64,000 nucleotides of DNA from CAZXYS01 sp964645005 (GTDB taxonomy: Bacteria > Bacteroidota > Ignavibacteria > Kapaibacteriales > UBA2268): assembly GCA_964645005.1 (NCBI GenBank), contig CAZXYS010000010.1, positions 1-64,000 of the forward strand, read 5' to 3'. The translations under genes were made by a program, and so were the position numbers. Positions 36,239-44,723 of this stretch are shown in pieces. The notes under the pieces are model-generated. The model ran no database searches. It saw only the letters and a program-made list of their open reading frames with translations, and had not been told where the DNA came from. The stretch's first letter is position 1, and each line of letters opens with the position of its first letter.

Positions 36239-36922
36239 TTAAATATCCGGATCTTTCCGCTTCATCTTCGGCTGGAATTCCCTGACATAGAGCGGTGTGA
36301 ACTTCTCCGGATCGGTGAATTGATTTTTTTGGTAGAGGGTATAGGCATGTTTTGCGATATATTCGGCGGAAAGGCTGCACAGTATTCCCGGCTGCCGTAT
36401 GTCTTCGAGCATACACGATCCCGGTCCGCAGACCAGCGTATCCTTCAGCTTCAGTATATCGACATCCTTGAATTCCTTCTGCTCAATTTCATCGATAGGC
36501 TCGGCAGAGTGGTCATATTCGCGAAGATATATATGATCTTTATAAGCCTGGATTATCACGACGATCTTCTCGAAGCCGGAAATCTCGTGATACTTCCATG
36601 CTTCCTTAGCAAGCGCATCCATAGTCGGTACGGCGATAAATTTCGGCTGACCGCCATAGCAGAGCGCTTTCGCGATACTTCCGCCAATCCTGAGCCCGGT
36701 GAACGAGCCCGGACCCGCCGAGGCAGCTACGGCATCCAGATCATCAGTCCTGAGTTCCTTATCTGCGAGGGCGCGCCGCACATTCTCTGCTAACATCTTA
36801 TCATGGACATTCCGCCCGAATATAGAATAGTTGGCAAGAATTTTTTCACCCTCGGAAAGAACGACACCACAGGTCTCACCGGAACTTTCGAGAGAGAGTA
36901 TTTTAGGATTGCTATCTGACAT
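36239..36922 (-). CDS. tsaB: tRNA threonylcarbamoyladenosine biosynthesis protein TsaB
   Basis: TsaB is the non-catalytic partner that holds TsaD and TsaE in the t6A37 tRNA-modifying complex. The 227-aa product shows the N-terminal ASKHA fold (ILSLESSGETCGVVL), the NVHDKMLAENVRRAL segment, and the diagnostic SAGPGSFTGLRIG motif (about residue 68). AAGGCGG precedes the ATG and overlaps the end of the CDF gene, nine bases upstream, so the two are likely co-transcribed. Cytosolic. Confidence 0.94.
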   Translation of the reverse strand: MSDSNPKILSLESSGETCGVVLSEGEKILANYSIFGRNVHDKMLAENVRRALADKELRTDDLDAVAASAGPGSFTGLRIGGSIAKALCYGGQPKFIAVPTMDALAKEAWKYHEISGFEKIVVIIQAYKDHIYLREYDHSAEPIDEIEQKEFKDVDILKLKDTLVCGPGSCMLEDIRQPGILCSLSAEYIAKHAYTLYQKNQFTDPEKFTPLYVREFQPKMKRKDPDI

Positions 36923-36931
36923 AGTACCGCC

Positions 36932-37840
36932 TTAGTAGTCTAAAATATCCTGTTTGTCTTCTTCTTTGAGAGCGTCGACCTTGATCGTCGGATTTATCTT
37001 CAGATTTTTCCTGATCGACCTCTCTAATTGTTGGACGATTTTATGGACATCATATAATTGAGTGTTGCCGGGTAATTTTATATGAAAAGTCAACTCCTTA
37101 TGATCGCCATACTTATGCAAATGAAAATGATGTGGATAAACATTATCTTCCACACTGCAATCGATTACTTCATTGATTTGTTTAAGCAAGTCTTCTTCCG
37201 GGCTGTCACCAATCAAAGAACTGACGGTATTCTTGAAAATATCGAATGCAGCGTAAAGGATCATCGCAGCAACAATAATGCCCAGCACCCCGTCAATCCA
37301 CCAGTATTGCGACGAAAAGAAAATTCCTATCAGGATTATCAGAGAAGAAAAGGCGTCCGTACGATGATGCCAGCCATCCGCCCGCAGCGATTGTGATTCT
37401 GCTTTTTTACTCGCCCAAAGCGCATATTGAGCAATACCTTCTTTTCCAACAATAGAAATGATAGTTACGACAATAGCAAGTGTACCGAAATTCGCACTCT
37501 GCTGATCAACCAATTTTTCAATCGATTTCGAGAAAAAGCTAACACCAATAAATGCAAGGAAAATACCGATAAAAACTGAAGATATCAACTCAATCCTGCC
37601 GTGCCCGAAGGGATGTTCCTGATCAGCCGGCTTCTTCGACAATTTGAAACCGACCATGACTGCAATCGAGGTAATAGAATCGGAAAGGGTATGCCACGCA
37701 TCCGTTATCAGGGCGATGGACCCGGAAACAATACCCGCCCAGTACTTAAGCACGAACAGGACAACATTCACAATAAGAGAGATTATCCCTTCCGTGTATC
37801 CATAAAATGAAGAATCTCTATGTTTCTTGCTCTTTGACAA
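36932..37840 (-). CDS. Cation diffusion facilitator family transporter
   Basis: A 302-aa divalent-metal/proton antiporter of the inner membrane. About six transmembrane segments lie in the first 210 residues. The two metal-site motifs are DAWHTLSDS (about 46) and DGWHHRTDAF (about 157), each with the H..D spacing typical of zinc-type CDFs. The C-terminal cytosolic domain (about 215-300) has histidine-rich VYPHHFHLHKYGDH. The start is a TTG with no clear ribosome site, so it is less certain. It is followed by tsaB. Zn or another divalent metal is the likely substrate. Confidence 0.9.
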   Translation of the reverse strand: MSKSKKHRDSSFYGYTEGIISLIVNVVLFVLKYWAGIVSGSIALITDAWHTLSDSITSIAVMVGFKLSKKPADQEHPFGHGRIELISSVFIGIFLAFIGVSFFSKSIEKLVDQQSANFGTLAIVVTIISIVGKEGIAQYALWASKKAESQSLRADGWHHRTDAFSSLIILIGIFFSSQYWWIDGVLGIIVAAMILYAAFDIFKNTVSSLIGDSPEEDLLKQINEVIDCSVEDNVYPHHFHLHKYGDHKELTFHIKLPGNTQLYDVHKIVQQLERSIRKNLKINPTIKVDALKEEDKQDILDY

Positions 37841-38035
37841 TCTAACAGAATATTATAATTGCTTTAGTCAGAGTATTTATTAAAAACACAACGATTTGGA
37901 ACCCGGTTCCAATTATTAATAGACTTAAAAAAATAGCATCCATGTATTTAATCATATTATCATGGATAACTATTTGTTAATGAGTTCATTATCAAAATTA
38001 ACAATAAATAAGGAAATTTCACAGTTAGATGAAAT

Positions 38036-38063
38036 AAAAAATCCCCCTCACTTTGAGGGGGAT
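38036..38063 (-). terminator. Terminator of tag
   Basis: ATCCCCCTCA and TGAGGGGGAT form a perfect ten-pair stem with a three-base loop. On the minus strand it is followed by six T. It lies 72 bases beyond the tag stop. Confidence 0.85.
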
Positions 38064-38134
38064 CAAGGGAGTTGCATATGAGTTTATCAAAAACCGCTAT
38101 GCCTTGATATAAACGTTTTCATCGGAAACCTATT

Positions 38135-38704
38135 TCATGTGCGTAAGTGATTATATTTAAAGCAGTTAACTGTATGATCGTTGACCATCCCCGAAGCCTG
38201 CATGAATGCATAACAGATAGTCGGTCCGGCAAATTTGAATCCACGGGATCTAAGGTCTGTACTCATTCTATCGGATTCCGCCGAAGTGGCAGGAATCTCA
38301 TTCCACGATCTATACTCATTCTGTATGATTTTACCATCAGTGAACTGCCAGATATACTCGTCAAACGAACCGAATTCTTCTTTTATATCAAGATAAATCT
38401 GCGCATTTGATATAGCTGCGTTTATCTTCTGCATATTCCTTATAATACCTTTATTATCAAGCAATTCGGCAATCTTCTTATCATTATATTTTACAATTTT
38501 CCCAGCATCGAAATAATCAAAAGCTTTTCTGAAATTTTCACGCTTTTTCAAAATAACAGCCCAGCTAAGGCCCGCCTGAAATCCATCAAGAATTAGGAAC
38601 TCAAATAGCTTCCGGTCGTCGTGCAGCGGCACCCCCCATTCTTCATCATGATATCTTATCAGCAGATCATCGCCTACAGCCCAATCGCATCGTCTTTTTT
38701 CCAT
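38135..38704 (-). CDS. tag: DNA-3-methyladenine glycosylase I
   Basis: It removes 3-methyladenine from alkylated DNA in base excision repair. The 189-aa protein starts with RRCDWAVGDD and HDEEWGVPLHDDRKLFEFLILDGFQAGLSW, the signature of the Tag family. Zinc-ligand Cys and His lie near both ends (CDW; H-x3-C in the NDHTVNCFKYN tail). Length is normal. It is monocistronic, with a strong terminator. Confidence 0.95.
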   Translation of the reverse strand: MEKRRCDWAVGDDLLIRYHDEEWGVPLHDDRKLFEFLILDGFQAGLSWAVILKKRENFRKAFDYFDAGKIVKYNDKKIAELLDNKGIIRNMQKINAAISNAQIYLDIKEEFGSFDEYIWQFTDGKIIQNEYRSWNEIPATSAESDRMSTDLRSRGFKFAGPTICYAFMQASGMVNDHTVNCFKYNHLRT

Positions 38705-38840
38705 GATAAATTCATTTATTTGATTAACATATTTACTCTATTTCTATTTAAACAATGTGTTAAATTATTTTTAAAGATACACAATTATATTTATTTTAAT
38801 ATGTTAATATTAAAGAATAAATAATAAAGAGGAATTTCTT

Positions 38841-39062
38841 ATGGCTTTGACCTATTCAAGTTACTTGAACATAGATGAATTGTTGTCTTTACAACAGATG
38901 CAGTCCGGGGGGGAAGATCATGATGAGATGCTGTTTATAATCATCCACCAGATTTATGAACCCTGGTTCAAGGAAATTTTACACGAGATAGATTTCCTTA
39001 AACAAAAACTAACAGAAAATGATTCATGGATTGTCAGAACAGAATTTGAGAGAAATAAATAA
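38841..39062 (+). pseudogene. N-terminal fragment of tryptophan 2,3-dioxygenase
   Basis: Seventy-three codons match the start of TDO: LTYSSYLNIDELLSLQ, then HDEMLFIIIHQIYEPWFKEILHEID. The catalytic-pocket His of HDEM is present. A full TDO has roughly 280 or more residues and a haem-ligand His far downstream. Here the frame ends at NDSWIVRTEFERNK and only 12 bases separate the stop from the next gene, so most of the enzyme is deleted. The fragment cannot bind haem. Confidence 0.8.
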
Positions 39063-39074
39063 AATGGATAAGTA

Positions 39075-40286
39075 ATGTACAAACCCAAGGAATTATATAA
39101 ACATCCAAATGAATTAGCTCAGCATTACAAAAGATTCAACGTTGAAAAAAGACTGCTGCTGACGGGGCATTCCCATCAGGCATGGCCCGATTGTGCATTT
39201 GACGGACAGATTAAAGCAATAGAGGATGCTGCGATTTATGTCGATGAAAAATGGAATGAAGCTTTTAATAAAGCGGAAAAAGTAAAATCCGGGTATGCTC
39301 GTTTGATTGATGACTATCCTGAAAACATTGCCCTGGGACAGAACACTCACCAGTTGGTTGTTCGTTTTCTATCAGGATTGCCATTAAGGGAAAAACCAAG
39401 AATTATTACCACAGTTGGTGAATTCCATTCCATACGCCGTCAGTTGGAGCGGCTGGAAGAAGAAGGTATAGAAATTGTCCGAGTTCAGACCAAGCCGGTA
39501 ACCGATGTTATCGGCAAAATTATTGAACATGTTAATGATCGGACTGCAGCAGTAATGGTCTCCTCCGTACTATTCCAAAGCGGTTTGATAATACCCGGAC
39601 TTCATGAATTGCAGCCTGTCTGCGAAAAATATGGTGCTGAATTGCTTATTGATGCCTACCATTCTGTTAATGTTGTGCCATTTTCAGTTAAGGAGTTAAA
39701 ATTGGTTAATTCATTTGTAGTGGGCGGTGGATATAAATATTGCCAGCTTGGTGAAGGCAGCTGCTTCATGAGGGTGCCGCCGGATTGCAGCATGCGTCCT
39801 GTAGTCACGGGCTGGTTTGCCGAATTCTCACAATTAACTGAAGGCAAAGAAGATAATAAGGTTTTCTATGGCAAAAGCGCAGACAGATTTGCAGGCTCAA
39901 CCTATGATCCGGTAAGTCACTACAGGGCTTCGGAGGTTTTTGATTTTTTTGAAAGAAAAGAAATGACCCCTGAATTTCTCAGGGAAATCAATACGCATCA
40001 AACTTCGCTTTTAGCCGGGGAATTTGACGAATTAGATTTAGATCAAAGTATAATATCAAGGAACAGATCACTAAGACCGGATTTAAGAGGCGGTTTCCTG
40101 GTTTTGGAAACTAACAGGGCTGAGGAAATTTGTATGCTGCTAAGGAAGAACGGTGTTCTTACTGATTTCAGAAGTGATTCTCTTCGTTTTGGACCGGCTC
40201 CTTATTTATCTGACAAACAATTAATCAGCTCAATGGAAATACTCGGAAGAGTTGTAAAATTTTTACCGCAAAAAGTAATTTTTTGA
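39075..40286 (+). CDS. Kynureninase-like PLP enzyme
   Basis: The 403-aa fold-type I PLP enzyme of the aminotransferase V family most resembles kynureninase, which cleaves kynurenine to anthranilate and alanine. It has LTGHSHQAWPDCAFD near the N terminus, LGQNTHQLVVRFLSG, the PLP-contacting LLIDAYHSVNVVPF (about 193) and the Schiff-base lysine K221 in GGGYKYCQLGEG. It also has FAGSTYDPVSHYRA and the C-terminal RFGPAPYLSD. The ATG lies 12 bases after the truncated tryptophan dioxygenase, the enzyme two steps before it in tryptophan breakdown. All expected regions are present, so it may still be active on kynurenine from elsewhere, or on another substrate. Confidence 0.82.
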   Translation: MYKPKELYKHPNELAQHYKRFNVEKRLLLTGHSHQAWPDCAFDGQIKAIEDAAIYVDEKWNEAFNKAEKVKSGYARLIDDYPENIALGQNTHQLVVRFLSGLPLREKPRIITTVGEFHSIRRQLERLEEEGIEIVRVQTKPVTDVIGKIIEHVNDRTAAVMVSSVLFQSGLIIPGLHELQPVCEKYGAELLIDAYHSVNVVPFSVKELKLVNSFVVGGGYKYCQLGEGSCFMRVPPDCSMRPVVTGWFAEFSQLTEGKEDNKVFYGKSADRFAGSTYDPVSHYRASEVFDFFERKEMTPEFLREINTHQTSLLAGEFDELDLDQSIISRNRSLRPDLRGGFLVLETNRAEEICMLLRKNGVLTDFRSDSLRFGPAPYLSDKQLISSMEILGRVVKFLPQKVIF

Positions 40287-40506
40287 TGTTAAAGTTATAT
40301 TCTGATTAAATATTTGTTAAGAATATGTAGGTTTCAAGAGAGAATTGATAGTAAACTATACAATGATTACAAACATAAAAAATGTATTTAAAAATTATTT
40401 GTGAAAAAAATTTAAAAAGTTTTAAAAAATGTAACTTTTTATTTCAATGGAGTGTCTTTTATTTTGAAACCATGGAAAATTAAAATATGGTTAAGAATGA
40501 ATAAAG

Positions 40507-41070
40507 ATGTTAGGAAGTAAGACAAATAAGGTAAGTGATAAAGAGCTTCAGCGGGCGGTCAAGGAACTGAAACAAGGCAGCGCTGAAGCATTTCAGATAC
40601 TTTATAACAAATATCATAATAAAGTATACAGATTTTGCCTTAGAATGCTTGACGATGAAGCTGCTGCCAAAGACGCCTTTCAGGAGACATTCATACGCGT
40701 ATACGAGCACAGGAAGGAATTCCATGGTAAGAATTTTTCAGCGTGGCTGTTTACTATTGCAAGACATACTTGTTTGAATCACATTAGAGCGAGAAGAGAA
40801 CACGAGACTTTCGACGAAGTTTTTCACGGTTCGAAGAATGAGAGAGTGACAGATATAGGTTTGAAGGATAGTCTAGATAAAGCAATAGCCACGCTTCCGC
40901 CAGCAATGCGGGAGGCTTTGGTCCTTCGCGAATATGAGGAGTGCTCATATCAGGAGATTGCGGATATTTTAGGAATAGATCTTTCATTGGCTAAGGTGAG
41001 AGTATATCGGGCAAGGATTATTTTAAGAAAGATATTAAAACCAATTCGTAAGGAAATAAATGAATCTTGA
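40507..41070 (+). CDS. ECF-type RNA polymerase sigma factor
   Basis: The 187-aa group 4 sigma factor has region 2 at about 30-95 (KVYRFCLRMLDDEAAAKDAFQETFIRVYE, then FSAWLFTIARHTCLNHIRARR) and region 4 at about 120-170 (LPPAMREALVLREYEECSYQEIADIL, LAKVRVYRARIIL). The downstream gene overlaps it by 11 bases and codes for its probable anti-sigma factor. This is the usual sigma/anti-sigma coupling. The likely regulon includes the envelope genes that follow, but no shared promoter motif was established. Confidence 0.93.
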   Translation: MLGSKTNKVSDKELQRAVKELKQGSAEAFQILYNKYHNKVYRFCLRMLDDEAAAKDAFQETFIRVYEHRKEFHGKNFSAWLFTIARHTCLNHIRARREHETFDEVFHGSKNERVTDIGLKDSLDKAIATLPPAMREALVLREYEECSYQEIADILGIDLSLAKVRVYRARIILRKILKPIRKEINES

Positions 41071-42493
41071 AGATCTTATATCGAAATATGTTGACGGTGA
41101 ACTAACTGTTGAACAAGATGAAGCGCTTCGCGAAGATATAGCGAAGAACGCCGTATCAAGAGAAAAATTCTACTCTTCGGTGAGTCTTTATCTTGCAATG
41201 CGTGAAGATGCTCAGTCACTGGAAACTCCCCGCGAAGTGTATCAGGAAACTGAAGACAGGATAATGATGGAGATCTTAAAGGATACTCCTGCTGCTGTTG
41301 ACACCAAACCAAAAAGAAGAATAATACCTGCTTTTGCTTCTTTGATAGTCGTTTTCTTGCTTATATCAATATTCCGTATAGATGATATGTATTACAACAA
41401 GCTTGATCCATTCTTAGCTTTTAACAACGCAGTACAAGAAGGTAAGGCTGAAATCGAATTTTTAGTGCCGGAAGGCAAAATGCAAAAAGATATCAAATCG
41501 GTCGAGGCTGCCGCTGAGTCGAATAATACAGACACTCCCCTTGAACCTGCAAATGATGAGTTCGAAGGAGCTATATTGGCATTCAGTTCTACAGATAATA
41601 GAAACATATTGAATGATTTTGATCTTGGAAGCTTTTTAAGTAAAGAAAATGCCGGTTTAACCAGGATTTACAATGGCGAGCCCAGTATCAGTGCCTTATA
41701 TGATAATTTTTACTCCTTTTCAAATTTAAATAATAGAGGTTTTGATAAAGGTAATTTGACTGATAAAAAATTCGGTAACAGGAATTCATTTGCTTCTATA
41801 GTCCCTAAAGAAGTTAATACCCAAAATGGCTCCCGCACTATAGAAAAATTAAAAAACGGCAAAAGAGAAAAGATGATGGAAAATTCCAAACAAACCGGTG
41901 TAATGCCGATGAATGGTTTCGGATACAGTTATAACAGCAACATTCATATATCACCTGTCTTTGGTTTGGATATGTATCACGACGGAATTGAAACAAAGGA
42001 TGACACACCAATGATGCATACATCTCTGGGCATTGCTTATGATTTGAGCGAAAAATCCAAATTGGGTATGGAGTTAGGCTATTCCGAATTTACTTATAAT
42101 CATCTCGGCAATATTTACGTGCCTGCTCCCGAAACACCTGAAAGCGGAACTTCACTCAGCACTGTTGAAGTGTTTGACAACGAAAATTACATAGAGATAC
42201 CATGGACTTTTACCAGGGAAAAGCGTCTGTATTGGGGCGCAGTGTTTTATGAATCAACTGTTTTTGATATTACCAATTTTGATCTTGGTTATAGAGTTGG
42301 ATTTGGTGGTTCGAACGATGGTCCTCTTGGATTTGGAAGATTGACGGCTAAATACGAAATAATCAGCGGAATAAACTTAACTGTTGGTGGAGATTACAGA
42401 ATGTTCTATGCAAACCTTATGAACGAAGGTAATCAAGGAAAAGAATTAAGCTCCTCTTTATCAATTATCTACGGGCTGCAATTTAAGTTCTAA
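41060..42493 (+). CDS. Putative anti-sigma factor fused to an outer-membrane barrel-like domain
   Basis: 477 aa. The N-terminal 60 residues (LEDLISKYVDGELTVEQDEALRE) match the cytosolic helical part of ECF anti-sigma factors, without the zinc Cys/His set. A single transmembrane helix follows (about 92-112, PAFASLIVVFLLISIF), then a periplasmic linker of about 180 residues, rich in Asn, Ser and Glu. From about residue 290, alternating strands (IHISPVFGLDMYHDG, HTSLGIAYDL, LGMELGYSEF, LYWGAVFYES, LGYRVGFGG, AKYEIISGINLTVGGDYRMFY, SSLSIIYGLQFKF) end in a C-terminal Phe, as in outer-membrane barrels. AAGGAA before the ATG supports the start. It would bridge both membranes and relay surface events to the sigma factor. 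Confidence 0.75.
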   Translation: MNLEDLISKYVDGELTVEQDEALREDIAKNAVSREKFYSSVSLYLAMREDAQSLETPREVYQETEDRIMMEILKDTPAAVDTKPKRRIIPAFASLIVVFLLISIFRIDDMYYNKLDPFLAFNNAVQEGKAEIEFLVPEGKMQKDIKSVEAAAESNNTDTPLEPANDEFEGAILAFSSTDNRNILNDFDLGSFLSKENAGLTRIYNGEPSISALYDNFYSFSNLNNRGFDKGNLTDKKFGNRNSFASIVPKEVNTQNGSRTIEKLKNGKREKMMENSKQTGVMPMNGFGYSYNSNIHISPVFGLDMYHDGIETKDDTPMMHTSLGIAYDLSEKSKLGMELGYSEFTYNHLGNIYVPAPETPESGTSLSTVEVFDNENYIEIPWTFTREKRLYWGAVFYESTVFDITNFDLGYRVGFGGSNDGPLGFGRLTAKYEIISGINLTVGGDYRMFYANLMNEGNQGKELSSSLSIIYGLQFKF

Positions 42494-42671
42494 GATAGAT
42501 GTTAATTTGAATGATAAAAACTAAGATTAAATAATTTTAATAAACTTTTATTATAAAGAATAATTACAAAAAGTGAATTACCTCTTTATACTTTTTAAAA
42601 AAAATTTTATATTGGGAAATTGTTAATTTTAAAATTAATAACATTGTATTAAGGTCAAGAAGGAGCTATAT

Positions 42672-44672
42672 ATGAAAAATTTAAGTTACTCATTTACAAC
42701 TAAAGCGATGATTTGTTTGGCTTTAATCCTCGCTTTCTGTTTCCCTGGATTTAGCAATGCTCAAAGCAGCAATTTTGATGGCGAATCAATGAAAAAGCCA
42801 GTCTATGACAAGATTTCCCAGGATAGAGAAAATATCATAGGACATCAAGTTCAGGAATTTAAGAGTAATGGCAATTCCATTCAGGCACCTGAATTTTATG
42901 TCATAGACTCATTGCAAAATGCATTCTCATTCTTTTCATCAGAGCAGGAGCCTCTGATTTATCATCCTGAAACAGAAACTTTGGTAATGATAAAAAGAGG
43001 TCCGGATTCGCGCGAAGTATCTGAAACCAATCTGGATAATTTATTCTTACGTACTTCTAACGATTGGGGGGAAACATGGACAGAACCTCTGCTGATCTAT
43101 GATTACGAAGATCCTGCAAACAGTGTGCCGATTGGAATGAGAGCAAGATATCCAAGTGTATTTCCTTTTATATTTGACACTGAATTGGCATTCTTGTATT
43201 CTTCGCCATTGCACGACGGAGATCCCAATGACGGCTTAGATTGGGATGGTGTTGTTACCGGTGTTAATGTTCCGGAGCTAGAAACACAGGTTAATTTCTT
43301 TGTTGCCAACAGCAGTGACAGAATGACTTTTAATGATGTGGAGTTTAACTGGAGCACAGGCTCTTATGTTCGCGGTGGCATAATAGAAGGGACACCATAT
43401 ATGTTTGCTGTTGGCGAATTATACCCTCAGACACCTCCTATAAAAAATGATTCCTTTTATGTGAATAGTAATCTAGCTTATAGAAGAACAGCGGATTTTG
43501 AGAATTTCAACATCAAAATACCGGAACCATGGTCCACTGACAATTTTCATCCTGTAGGAAATGAAAATTCAAGAAGCAACACAGTGGCAGGCTTGAAATT
43601 TGCTTCGGAAGAAGAGAATTCTCCCGGTAAAATGTATTTTGCAGCTTTTGGGAATTTCAAAGGAAGACCAATCAATAACAGACCTACTGTTGGCTACTCT
43701 GTTAGCGAAGATTACGGAGAGACCTGGGGCGATTTTGAAGTGTTTGATTTCCAGTTAGCAAGAGATTATGCGCAGGCTCAGGGAGTTAATCCTGATAGTG
43801 TAACCTTTTCATACAGAAGCAATGATTTTGTTGTTCACAACAATGGAGATCTGAGTTTTGCGCTTCAATTTGAAAGATCCAATAATGCTGACAATGGATT
43901 CTCTCAGATAGTCGAGGTGTACACAAAAAACGGTCAGTGGGGAATTCGGAAGATCGCTGACAAAAATCCTGTATGGCTCCCTATGTGGGATGACGAAAAT
44001 CAACAGAGCAATCTTGGCTCCAACCAACTTGATTATGAAGTACAAGTATCAAGAACAGTTGACGGCTCGGCTTTACTTGCCAAATGGGTTGATATACAGG
44101 GATATCAATATAATACCGGAGATCAGACCTTTACTTTTGAACATACTGACATATTCATAGCTTCACGATCATTGACTTCTAATGACTGGGAAGTAAGAAA
44201 TCTAACAGACAATCCTGAGGCATTGTACAGAACTACATGGATACCTGGTCTTTTACCAAATAATCTCGAGGGTATTCCATTAATCCAGATTGCTTCAAAA
44301 CCAGGAAGCAGCGAGCCGATTCCAGTACGGAATCCTTTCATACCCCAGTATGTTACAATTGCTCATTTCAATGTTGTTGTGGGCGTTGAGGATCAAATTG
44401 ACAGAATCGGCAGCATGGACCTTAAAGTTTATCCTAATCCGGTAAAAGATAATGCTACATTGCAGCTATTTAATAATGACGGGGTTAACGATGTAAAGGT
44501 TTCTTTAAGGAATGTATTAGGTCAGGAAATAAAATTATTATACGATGGTAAAATTAGCAGCGGAGTCAAGACCTTCAATGTGAATACAAGGGACTTGCCT
44601 GCAGGAACTTACTATTGCACGATTCTGGCAAGCGGTCAAAAATTTACAAAAATGATTACAATAGTAAAATAA
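42672..44672 (+). CDS. Secreted sialidase/BNR-like protein with T9SS sorting domain
   Basis: The 666-aa product has a signal peptide (about 1-32, ending FSNAQ). A beta-propeller-like body contains BNR/Asp-box-type motifs (SNDWGETWTEP, about 137; SEDYGETWGDF, about 347). A type IX sorting domain follows (about 582-666; VYPNPVKDN, LPAGTYYCTI). Catalytic sialidase arginines cannot be assigned with confidence, so glycosidase activity is unproven. AAGGAG precedes the ATG. It is the first cargo gene after the sigma/anti-sigma pair, with a 178-base gap that probably carries its promoter. The TonB receptor starts 51 bases after its stop. Confidence 0.85.
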   Translation: MKNLSYSFTTKAMICLALILAFCFPGFSNAQSSNFDGESMKKPVYDKISQDRENIIGHQVQEFKSNGNSIQAPEFYVIDSLQNAFSFFSSEQEPLIYHPETETLVMIKRGPDSREVSETNLDNLFLRTSNDWGETWTEPLLIYDYEDPANSVPIGMRARYPSVFPFIFDTELAFLYSSPLHDGDPNDGLDWDGVVTGVNVPELETQVNFFVANSSDRMTFNDVEFNWSTGSYVRGGIIEGTPYMFAVGELYPQTPPIKNDSFYVNSNLAYRRTADFENFNIKIPEPWSTDNFHPVGNENSRSNTVAGLKFASEEENSPGKMYFAAFGNFKGRPINNRPTVGYSVSEDYGETWGDFEVFDFQLARDYAQAQGVNPDSVTFSYRSNDFVVHNNGDLSFALQFERSNNADNGFSQIVEVYTKNGQWGIRKIADKNPVWLPMWDDENQQSNLGSNQLDYEVQVSRTVDGSALLAKWVDIQGYQYNTGDQTFTFEHTDIFIASRSLTSNDWEVRNLTDNPEALYRTTWIPGLLPNNLEGIPLIQIASKPGSSEPIPVRNPFIPQYVTIAHFNVVVGVEDQIDRIGSMDLKVYPNPVKDNATLQLFNNDGVNDVKVSLRNVLGQEIKLLYDGKISSGVKTFNVNTRDLPAGTYYCTILASGQKFTKMITIVK

Positions 44673-44723
44673 GGTAGGAAATAAATTTAACTTTGAATCA
44701 AGTTCTTTAAAGGAGAAAGACTT

